DNA of 60,112 bases from an uncultured Campylobacter sp. (GTDB lineage: Bacteria; Campylobacterota; Campylobacteria; Campylobacterales; Campylobacteraceae), in NCBI RefSeq assembly GCF_938030145.1, contig NZ_CALHGM010000017.1, positions 1-60,112 of the forward strand. The letters are read 5' to 3'. Within the stretch, counting starts at the first letter, position 1, and the number at the start of each line of letters is the position of its first letter. Positions 53,461-60,112 of this stretch are shown here, one piece after another. Made by a program: the position numbers and the translations under genes. Under the pieces are notes generated by a model. The model saw only the letters and a program-made list of their open reading frames with translations, did not search any database and was not told the origin of the DNA.

Positions 53461-54081
53461 ATTTCCCCCTTTGCATTTTAAAATTTAAGCCGCAGCCGCG
53501 CGGTTAAATTTAGCCATCAAATTTCGTCGCGAGACCGGAAGCACGGCGCCTAAACGGCAAAATTTTAACTCTGCAAATTTAGTTATTGCGTAAATTTGCT
53601 CTAGCGGAATTTTACTATTGCAAAATTTAACTATCGCGAATTCTGCTCTCGCAAAATTTAATGCTTGCAGCGCGCGGGACGTTAAATTTCAGAATTCTAA
53701 TTCGCATCGAAAAAAGCGGTAAATTTTACCGCCGCTGAAACCTGCGTCTAAATTTTGAAATTCTAATTTGCGCCGAAGCGAGAGATAAATTTTTGCCGCT
53801 CGCGTTTAAATTTTAAAATTTAGCTCGCGCAAATCTTGCTCCGCGCGGAATTTTAGTTCACGCGAATTTGATCTGCACGGAATTTTAGCTCGCGCCGATT
53901 TAACCTGCACGAAATTTTATCCGCACAGAATTCCAAGTCGCGCCGCTACGTTAAATTTTACCGTAGCCTCCTAGCGTTAAATTTTGCTGCTGAGCGGCGA
54001 TAAAATTTACCGCCGGCAGAGCCTTGCCACCAAAATACTCCGTCCTAAAATTTCTAAAATTTTATAAAATTTGCCGCTCTG
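53461..54081. repeat. Gene-free stretch of degenerate ~31-40 bp repeats with RAATTY and a palindrome
   Basis: Units such as GCGCGGAATTTTAGTTCACG, GCACGGAATTTTAGCTCGCG and GCACGAAATTTTATCCGCAC follow each other at about 31 bp spacing (53847-53935). Elsewhere AAATTT/GAATTC words recur every 20-40 bp. A near-perfect palindrome GCGGTAAATTTTACCGC lies at 53716-53732. No gene is supported. Confidence 0.7.
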
Positions 54082-55266
54082 CTACTTCGCGTCCTCGATG
54101 TAGTGCCCCACAAATTTTGAGAGATTGTTTAGTATCTCGCCGCCCTTGCGGAAGCCCAGCGCGCAGCCTTCGTATGCGAAAAACACCCCCGCTTGATAGC
54201 TCTGGGCGCGCTCGTCTTTGTTTAGCTCGTAAAATTCCTGATATAAAAATTTCTGATTTCCGTATTCGCCGCCGTTTTCCTCTATCTTTCTGCCGTCGGC
54301 GTCGAAAATCGCCACATTCGCCCCCTCGCGCGCCAAAAACGGCTTTTTGATCATCTTTTTGCCGATGATCGGCGAGAAGGAGCTTTGCAGCAGCAGCGGG
54401 TGGTTTGGATACAGATCCCACAGGATTTTCATAATCCCCTTACTTTGGAAAAGCAGCGTGTATGCGGGATTTAGGATGATCGCCTTTTGATTTTGCACGA
54501 TGTTTTTTAAGATGAGCGCGAGCTCGCCCTCCTCGATCGCGATCGCCTCCCAAGGGATGAGCTTGAACCAATACTCGTAGTTTTCGCCCTCAAAAAACAC
54601 GCCCTCTTCGTCGTTAAATTCCACCTCGTCCACGTAGGCAAAGCGCGTTTTAAAGCCCGCATCCTCCGCGGTCTGCTGCAAAAGTTTCGTCGTCTTTTCG
54701 TCCTCGACGTTGCCCGCGACGCTGCTAAATAGAATTTTCCACCCTTCGTAAAATTTAGAAAAATCCTCAAGTTCGCCGTCAAGCACCACGAGCCGCTTGA
54801 AATTATCGCACAGTGCGTCGTAAAGGTCGTTGAACTGGCTCGCCTCGTCCATGCCGTTTTCTTTGAGCATCGCCCACTGGATGATCGCCGTTTCAAACAC
54901 CGCCGTGGGCGTGTCGGCGTTAAATTCTATCAGCTTGATCGGCTTGCCGTCTAGCCCGCCTGCGAAATCAAAGCGCCCGTATAGGTGCCAGTGCACCTCG
55001 TTTTCCCAGCTTTGCTTGATTAGATCGACGAGGTTGAAGGGGATGCCGAGCTCGTGGAAGAGGTTGTTGTCGATGACGTGCTGCGCGGCCGCGACAAACA
55101 TCTCGTATAGCTCGTTCGACGCTTCGTAATACGCATCCGCCTCCGCGGCGCTCACGCGCACGATCTCGTCGCTGACGTAAGGGGTCTCGTCCGCGTCCGT
55201 GTGCCAGTAAAAGCCGAGCTTTTCGAGATATTCGTTGCTTAACGGCGTTATCTTTTTTAGTTGCAT
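54082..55266 (-). CDS. Glutathionylspermidine-synthase-family ligase (YgiC/YjfC type)
   Basis: 394 residues of the GSP_synth ATP-grasp ligase family; C. jejuni Cj0372 is the homologue. Conserved parts include LKKITPLSNEYLEKLGFYWH, LIEFNADTPTAVFE (ATP-binding), IILNPAYTLLFQSKGIMKIL, KKPFLAREGANV and the C-terminal GVFFAYEGCALGFRKGG. Family members usually lack the amidase domain, so this is a peptide-type ligase with an unknown substrate. AAGGAAAA precedes the ATG on the minus strand. Confidence 0.9.
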   Translation of the reverse strand: MQLKKITPLSNEYLEKLGFYWHTDADETPYVSDEIVRVSAAEADAYYEASNELYEMFVAAAQHVIDNNLFHELGIPFNLVDLIKQSWENEVHWHLYGRFDFAGGLDGKPIKLIEFNADTPTAVFETAIIQWAMLKENGMDEASQFNDLYDALCDNFKRLVVLDGELEDFSKFYEGWKILFSSVAGNVEDEKTTKLLQQTAEDAGFKTRFAYVDEVEFNDEEGVFFEGENYEYWFKLIPWEAIAIEEGELALILKNIVQNQKAIILNPAYTLLFQSKGIMKILWDLYPNHPLLLQSSFSPIIGKKMIKKPFLAREGANVAIFDADGRKIEENGGEYGNQKFLYQEFYELNKDERAQSYQAGVFFAYEGCALGFRKGGEILNNLSKFVGHYIEDAK

Positions 55267-56135
55267 AGATTTTCCTTTTTATGTAAATTTTAAAATTCCG
55301 CCCGCAGCGCAAAACAAATATAGCACTAGTCGCTGCCGGCGTCTCTTGCGAGCGCAGCGAAGCAGAATAAAACGCGAGCTACGAGCTCGCACCTCTAAGC
55401 GCGCCGGTTAATCAGAGCTCGGCGGGCGAGCGATGCATTGCTCCGCCGCAGAGCGGCGCCTCTTTTGCAAGAAATACACCCTTGTAAGTAGCCCCTCCTC
55501 GGCTTTCTCAAAAACTGCGGCACGTCTTGATCACGCGCCGCTGCGACCTGGATTTCGCTCGGGTAAAATTTACTCACTTTAGCACCGCTAGGCGATATAA
55601 AATTTGCCGCAAGAAGCGCTGCGATACGAAATTTCGCCTTGCAGATGCGCTGATTAAAACTCCCGTCGCAGCACGACCTCGCTCGCCTTAACGTCGCGTC
55701 GCAATATAAAATTTTATCGCACGACGCTGCCTTCCATATCAAAATTTCGCCACGTGGCAACACCTCAGTAAAAAACGCGGACCAATACACGCGACGACGG
55801 GCGCTAGATCCTGCCTCATCATGATGTCGTTGCATCAATGATTTCACTTACTTACGCGTAACGCGCAGAATTTTATCTTGCCGTGACCTTCGCCGCGTAA
55901 GGGTTGCAAATCACTACGTACGCCTTAAAATTTTTTCTAGCGACAACGTAGCCGTAGGACATTGTCCCCCGAGCGATACGTAATTTGCCGTATCGAATTT
56001 CACCGAAAACGTGCAACACGGAGCGCGCTTTCGTTTTAATTAAAATTCCGCCACGACAGAATTTTGCTCGCTTCAAGCGTCGCGCGTTAAAATTTAAACT
56101 CGCCGCATAAAGTCGCCGTATATTTTAAAGCGCGC
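55267..56135. other. 869-bp gap in a conserved gene order, with hairpins and degenerate repeats
   Basis: Minus-strand frames of 150 and 67 codons exist (55395-55847 and 55873-56076), but they lack family resemblance and look like open DNA rather than genes. The DNA shows palindromes GCGAGCT-ACG-AGCTCGC (55374-55390) and CGCCGC-AGA-GCGGCG (55444-55458, followed by CCTCTTTT), and repeated words ATATAAAATTT/TCAAAATTTCG with GTCGCAGC and ACGACGC blocks. In C. jejuni the flanking genes are adjacent. Confidence 0.55.
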
Positions 56136-56723
56136 TTAGCCGCCGAAAAATCCACCGCTTTTGCCGCTCTTGCTTCCGCCGAAAAATCCGCTTCTGCCGC
56201 TTCGCGCCTTGTCGTTTTGCTGCTTTGCTTGATTGAAGCTATTTACGCTTCTGGAGTAGGCGCTTGGGCTTTTATAGGCGGTTTGGCGCTGGCTTTGGTA
56301 GGCTGGGTTGTTAAATAGCTTGCCGCCGATCCATGAGCCGATTATGGCGCCTGCAGCGCTTGCCAAGATCGCTTCACCCAGGCTCATGCCGCCGCTGCTA
56401 AGCTGCGCGTTTTGGTTGGTTAAATTTGAAGTGCCGGCGTCGATTTTGGCGTTTTCTTCGGCTAGAAGGGCTTTGGTTTCCTCATCGCTTAAAATTCTCT
56501 CCGTGCCGTCTAGCGATCTTAAGATGATCTGGGTTTTTTCGCTCGGAAATTCCTCTAAAATTTTATATTTTCCCGGCGCGACCTCTTCGAGTCGCACGAG
56601 CGCGCCCTCTTGCAGACGGACGTTTTGCTCCTGCCCCCTATCGTCGCAGCCTGCTAACGAGCCCGCCATAACGAGCCCGAAGCCGCTTACCAGCGCATAG
56701 CTAGCGATTTTGCGTAGTTTCAT
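56136..56723 (-). CDS. UPF0323-family lipoprotein (Cj0371-like)
   Basis: 195 residues. Lipoprotein signal with lipobox LAGC (C26), then a conserved domain: YKILEEFPSEKTQIILRSLD, TERILSDEETKALLAEENAK and a short glycine-rich anchor GEAILASAAGAIIGSWIGGKL. The Gly/Ser/Lys-rich C-terminal tail (GFFGGSKSGKSGGFFGG) has a phenylalanine-glycine repeat. Matches the Campylobacter UPF0323 family (Cj0371). Start overlaps the preceding gene by 4 bp (ATGA). Confidence 0.9.
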   Translation of the reverse strand: MKLRKIASYALVSGFGLVMAGSLAGCDDRGQEQNVRLQEGALVRLEEVAPGKYKILEEFPSEKTQIILRSLDGTERILSDEETKALLAEENAKIDAGTSNLTNQNAQLSSGGMSLGEAILASAAGAIIGSWIGGKLFNNPAYQSQRQTAYKSPSAYSRSVNSFNQAKQQNDKARSGRSGFFGGSKSGKSGGFFGG

Positions 56724-57358
56724 TTAGATCCTTTCAGTGATTTTATATCTAGGCTTTGATTTATCAAAAGTTCATTTCCCTCGACGCGGATAAACTCGCT
56801 CTTACCGATGTTTTCGATGATTAGGCTTTGCGCTTTTGGGCGCTTTTTGCGTTTGAGCGATTTTACGAATTTTGCAAGGCTCATCCATTCGCTACGATCG
56901 AAAGTTTTTTCTTTGATTTCGACATCGTAGGGTTTGGTCTCGCGGCTTTTGCTCGAAAGCAGCGGTTTGTCGAAAAACGACAAAAAATACCTGAGCTTCT
57001 CATCGCGCTCTTTATACATCAGCTTGATTTCATCTTTTGAGGCGATTAAAATTTCCTCTTTTTCTTTGTGAAGCCTGTCCTTATCGCTTTGCAGTGCTTC
57101 GATTTTACCTTTTAACTCGGAGATTTCTTTGATGAGATACTCGATGAAGCTTTGAGTGCCCGCCCCGCCGCTGGTGCGCGAGCTTTTTGCAGAGCTTTGC
57201 GAAGCGGGCTCGCTTTGTTGCATTTCATCATCTAAAAGCACGTAGCGTACGCCGCCGCTTTCCTCGGCGCGCAAGGAATTTCTGCGGATGCGGTTATAGA
57301 CGGCTTCCTTTGAAATTCCTAAAATTTCGGCTGCTTCGCCGATCGAGACTTTTTTCAT
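56720..57358 (-). CDS. Excisionase/MerR-like HTH protein with a central coiled coil
   Basis: 212 residues. An N-terminal DNA-binding helix-turn-helix (SIGEAAEILGISKEAVYNRI then RRNSLRAEE) is followed by a Ser-rich linker, a coiled coil (about 75-125, FIEYLIKEISELKGKIEALQ onward) and a basic C-terminal domain (VKSLKRKKRPKAQSLI). Similar DNA-binding proteins with a coiled coil occur in Campylobacter and Helicobacter, but I cannot name the family. It overlaps the UPF0323 gene by 4 bp, so they are co-expressed. Confidence 0.7.
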   Translation of the reverse strand: MKKVSIGEAAEILGISKEAVYNRIRRNSLRAEESGGVRYVLLDDEMQQSEPASQSSAKSSRTSGGAGTQSFIEYLIKEISELKGKIEALQSDKDRLHKEKEEILIASKDEIKLMYKERDEKLRYFLSFFDKPLLSSKSRETKPYDVEIKEKTFDRSEWMSLAKFVKSLKRKKRPKAQSLIIENIGKSEFIRVEGNELLINQSLDIKSLKGSK

Positions 57359-57581
57359 ACAAAGATGCCTTTTAGCGTTTTAGGTAATTATTGCTAAATT
57401 TGCCTAAAATAGGCATTAAACGCTTCGTTTACAAAGATAGATTCCGCCTTACCGCAGCCGGCGCGCGATAAATTCCGCTCGCTTGCACCCGCTAGATATA
57501 AAATTTCGCTTCGCTTGCAAAAGCCGCGCAAAATTATTTTTTTGCTAAGCTTTTAGAATTTTGCCCAATAATGTTGCTTAA

Positions 57582-57605
57582 TTAAGTATATTTTTTATAC
57601 ACTTA
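57582..57605 (+). promoter_or_regulatory. Candidate TetR operator (imperfect inverted repeat)
   Basis: TTAAGTATA at 57582-57590 and TATACACTTA at 57596-57605 form an inverted repeat that differs by a single inserted base, 33 bp before the TetR gene. It overlaps a probable promoter. Confidence 0.45.
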
Positions 57606-57637
57606 TGAAAAAATTTTAGTATTTCAAAGGAGGCGAA

Positions 57638-58261
57638 ATGCCCGAATCGCCTAAATACAAAAAATCCGAAATTCGCTGTAAGCTCATTTTAGACGCGGCG
57701 CTGGAGCTGTTTTTAGCCAAAGGCTACGAAGCTACGAGCTTAAGCGATATCATCGAGCTTAGCGGCGGCTCGCTATCGTCGGTTTATAAGTATTTTGATA
57801 ACAAAGAAAGCCTATTTTTGCGCATCATCGAACTGCAAAGCAAAAAGCTCGACGAGCGAATGAACGAGCGTATGCGAATTAATAAAGACCTAAAATTGCG
57901 TGAGTATCTGCAGGAGTTTGCAGGGATTTATCTGGAGTTTCTTTTTGCTCCGGAGGCGATAAAATTCTACCGGCTGATACTTTTCAGCGGCTTTAACGGC
58001 GCGCTTAGCGAGAGCCCAAAAATCTTTTTAAAAAGCGGAGTGCTAGGTTCGCCGAATGCGCTGGATGAGTATTTGGCGGCGCATTCGGGCGAGTTTGCGC
58101 CCGGGCGCACGGCAAAAAGCCTAGCGCTATATTTTTGCTTTTTGCTTAGAGAGCCGCATTTTAGCAGGCTGCTATTTTTCGACGAAAAGCTAAATTTCAA
58201 AGCGAGCGAGCTAATCAAGGATCGCATCGATATGTTTTTGCTAGGCGTAAAAAAGCGCTAA
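57638..58261 (+). CDS. TetR/AcrR-family transcriptional regulator
   Basis: 207 residues. The N-terminal HTH is typical: ILDAALELFLAKGYEATSLS, DIIELSGGSLSSVYKYFDNK (about residues 17-58), then a variable ligand-binding domain. Plausible local regulator of itself through the inverted repeat upstream, and perhaps of the RclA-like gene downstream, which is on the same strand 335 bp away. AAAGGAGG precedes the ATG. Confidence 0.88.
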   Translation: MPESPKYKKSEIRCKLILDAALELFLAKGYEATSLSDIIELSGGSLSSVYKYFDNKESLFLRIIELQSKKLDERMNERMRINKDLKLREYLQEFAGIYLEFLFAPEAIKFYRLILFSGFNGALSESPKIFLKSGVLGSPNALDEYLAAHSGEFAPGRTAKSLALYFCFLLREPHFSRLLFFDEKLNFKASELIKDRIDMFLLGVKKR

Positions 58262-58596
58262 TGGCAGATTTTACGGCGTAAATTCCACGCTTTTCGCACC
58301 TTTAAATTTTATGAGCGGTTTGGGACTTGGATTTTGTAGCTTGGATTCTATCCGTTACCAAGCGCTATAAAACGCCACGTATCCCGCGCTTAAAATTTTA
58401 ATTCTATCGATGCAAAATTTTTGAAACGATTAGGGCTGAAATTTTTATTTTCCGTATTAAATTCCGTGCTGCAGTTAGAATTTCGTCGTGGAATTTCACG
58501 CCTCTTGCCTGCGCCTTTAAATTTGCGCCACTCAGATTTTAAATTTAATAAAACCTCTTATAATCCCGCGAAATTTTAGATCAAAAGGATTCAAAA
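58262..58596. other. 335-bp gap between tetR and the RclA-like gene
   Basis: No gene or clear terminator hairpin. Several AAATTT words are present. An AT-rich stretch (about 58536-58565, with TTATAATCCC) may hold the promoter of the downstream gene. Confidence 0.4.
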
Positions 58597-59937
58597 ATGG
58601 ATTATGATATCATCGTAATAGGCTTTGGCAAAGCGGGCAAAACCCTTGCCGCAAAATCCGCCGCGCTCGGTAAAAAGGTCGCTCTCATCGAGCGCTCGCC
58701 GCAGATGTACGGCGGCACCTGCATCAACGTAGGCTGCATCCCAACCAAGCGGCTAGTTACAGCGAGCAAGGAAGCTGGCTTCGTAAATTTCAGCGTGCTC
58801 GGAGAGTATTTCGTGCTGAGCATGCAGAAAAAGGACGAGCTCGTAGAGGCGCTGAGGGCGAAAAATTTAGCCATGCTAAAGAGTAACCCAAATATCGATG
58901 TAATCGACGGCGAGGGCTCATTTACGAGCGCTAATTCCGTGCGCGTGCTAAGTCCTGACGGGCAGACGCGTGAAATTTCGGCAGAAACGATCGTCGTAAA
59001 TACGGGCTCGAGGGAGGTCGAGCCTAGCTTTGAGGTAAGCTCAGGGCTCGCTTATAGCAGCGAAGAAATTTTAAATTTAAAGATCCTCCCGAAGCATCTA
59101 GTAATCATCGGCGGCGGATTTATCGGGCTTGAGTTTGCCTCGATGTTTGCAGGATTCGGTTCGAAAGTTAGCGTGCTTATGCGATCGAAATTTATGAAAA
59201 ACGAAGATGAGGACGTGTCCGCCAGCGTTAAATCCGCTCTGCAGGCCCAAGGCGTGGAGATTATCGAGGGCTGCGAGTTTTTGAGCTTAAAGGGCGGCGA
59301 GCTAAAATTTAACCTCGCGGGCGAGAGCAAGGCGATCGCGGCGGATGCGTTTTTATATGCCCTCGGTCGTCGCGCGAATACGGGTGAGCTAAATTTAGCC
59401 GCTGCGGGGGTGCAGACGGATGCGCACGGCAATATCATCACGAATGAGCATCTGCAAAGCTCGGCTGTTGGCATCTACGCAGCAGGCGATGTGCGCGGCG
59501 GCGAGATGTTTACCTACACGAGCTTAGACGATTTTAGGATCATTTTTAGCGCGCTTTTCAGAGATGGCGCGCGCACTACGAAAAACCGCACGCCGCATGC
59601 AAGCGTGCTGTTTACCCGCACGCCGCTAGCTCGCATCGGCCTTAGCGAGAGGCAGGCAAGAGAGAGTGGGCTCGAGATCAAGGTGCTGAAGCTTTCGATG
59701 GCGGCGGTGCCCGGCGCCAAGGTCGTAGCGCACGACGAAGGAATGATGAAGGCGGTCGTGGACGCGGCTAGCGGCGAAATTTTAGGCGCGGCGCTTCACT
59801 GCGTAAACGCGCACGAGATCGTTAATGAGTTAGCGATCGCAATGGCGCTGGGCGCGAAGGCTGACTTTTTCAAAAACCAAATTTTTACACATCCTAGCAT
59901 TAGCGAGGCGCTGAACGATCTTTTCGGACAGTTTTAA
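58597..59937 (+). CDS. rclA: RclA-like pyridine nucleotide-disulfide oxidoreductase
   Basis: 446 residues of the flavoprotein disulfide reductase class I. FAD loop VIGFGKAGKTLAAKSAALG at the N-terminus, the redox-active pair in TCINVGCIPTK (C42, C47), a second Rossmann motif IIGGGFIGLEFASMFAGFG and C-terminal TYTSLDDFRIIFS and FTHPSISEALNDLFGQF. These match E. coli RclA (YkgC), which protects against reactive chlorine (and reduces copper), closely, including the end. So a role in oxidative or hypochlorite stress is likely. AAAAGGA precedes the ATG. Confidence 0.85.
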   Translation: MDYDIIVIGFGKAGKTLAAKSAALGKKVALIERSPQMYGGTCINVGCIPTKRLVTASKEAGFVNFSVLGEYFVLSMQKKDELVEALRAKNLAMLKSNPNIDVIDGEGSFTSANSVRVLSPDGQTREISAETIVVNTGSREVEPSFEVSSGLAYSSEEILNLKILPKHLVIIGGGFIGLEFASMFAGFGSKVSVLMRSKFMKNEDEDVSASVKSALQAQGVEIIEGCEFLSLKGGELKFNLAGESKAIAADAFLYALGRRANTGELNLAAAGVQTDAHGNIITNEHLQSSAVGIYAAGDVRGGEMFTYTSLDDFRIIFSALFRDGARTTKNRTPHASVLFTRTPLARIGLSERQARESGLEIKVLKLSMAAVPGAKVVAHDEGMMKAVVDAASGEILGAALHCVNAHEIVNELAIAMALGAKADFFKNQIFTHPSISEALNDLFGQF

Positions 59938-60112
59938 ATTTGAAATTTAACGGCGCTCGGGCTTGGCGATACCTGAGTGCCTAGGCGTAAATTTATCATG
60001 AAATTTAATGCGCAGGGCGGGTTAAATTTGAAGCGGGTTAATAATTTGAGCTCTTGCCGCCCGCTTCTTTCTTGGATACCAAAGTTAGCTATAAAAGAAA
60101 TGATTGAAATAG
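59938..60112. other. Right edge: no gene supported
   Basis: RAATTY words around 59936-60020 and a region resembling the start of a promoter at the end (AGCTATAAAAG at about 60088). Whatever gene follows is outside the window. Confidence 0.3.

Noticed and set aside
34395..54081. CRISPR arrays in the repeat-rich gaps
   Set aside because: The repeats are degenerate, unequal in spacing and lack conserved direct repeats with unique spacers; no cas genes are present.
55395..55847. Minus-strand frame of 150 codons in the 869-bp gap
   Set aside because: The composition (many R, C, A), repeated DNA words and lack of ribosome site argue against a real protein.
55873..56076. Minus-strand frame of 67 codons
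   Set aside because: Same repeat-rich background as the neighbouring frame, and no family resemblance.

Overview
The window looks like a chromosomal segment of a Campylobacter with a fairly high GC content for the genus. Campylobacter gracilis or a close relative of the C. showae/C. rectus group is my best guess, but the species is not proven. The evidence is gene order and family content: pyrG-recJ, rqcH-cdsA-dxr, and the trio 2-hydroxyacid dehydrogenase / glutathionylspermidine-synthase-like ligase / UPF0323 lipoprotein, which matches C. jejuni Cj0373-Cj0372-Cj0371 as I remember it. Most genes are GC-rich, yet the DNA is full of the word AAATTT and its relatives (RAATTY), in gaps and inside genes.

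Layout. 0-3.3 kb: pyrG-recJ. 3.7-9 kb (minus strand): a cupin, then a Tat-exported substrate-binding protein, permease and ATPase of the TauABC/SsuABC type, translationally coupled to an NnrS-family membrane protein with a 430-residue repeat-built N-terminal extension. 9-19 kb: ilvD, an AT-rich orphan membrane protein, leuC, a nitroreductase, rqcH, cdsA-dxr and a DUF3137 protein. 19.5-22 kb: tRNA-Val(GAC), then an AT-rich accessory patch with an Imm32-like immunity protein, a related-looking larger protein and two zinc-ribbon membrane paralogues with a decayed third copy. 22-31 kb: a TonB-dependent receptor, a membrane methyltransferase, mntP, an EamA transporter with a repeat-built 300-residue extension, and znuC-znuB without znuA. 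30-34.4 kb: a methyltransferase, a di-haem cytochrome c peroxidase-like protein and a PAS-GGDEF-EAL protein, overlapping one another. 35-44 kb: a CoA-transferase, two Sel1-type Cys-rich proteins, a peroxiredoxin, a second DUF3137 protein, a DUF475/TerC-like protein, an antiporter and a CopD-like membrane protein. 44.5-48 kb: four tandem paralogous amino-acid-type binding proteins with no permease or ATPase. 48-52.4 kb: an iron-acquisition unit (AraC regulator, TonB receptor, PepSY membrane protein). 52.5-57.4 kb: the Cj0373-0371-like trio and an HTH/coiled-coil protein. 57.6-60 kb: a TetR regulator and an RclA-like flavoenzyme.

How the genes work together. Conserved housekeeping genes (nucleotide, isoleucine/valine/leucine, isoprenoid and phospholipid synthesis, DNA repair, ribosome rescue) are interleaved with metal, redox and envelope functions typical of a microaerobic or anaerobic host-associated bacterium. 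The most unusual feature is not one classical system. It is a pattern of short degenerate tandem repeats, rich in RAATTY palindromes, that fills intergenic gaps and also forms open-frame extensions or inserts in at least three unrelated proteins (NnrS, EamA and a methyltransferase). The orphan immunity-like patch beside tRNA-Val and the AT-rich orphan at 10.9-12.7 kb are the best candidates for acquired or undescribed functions.
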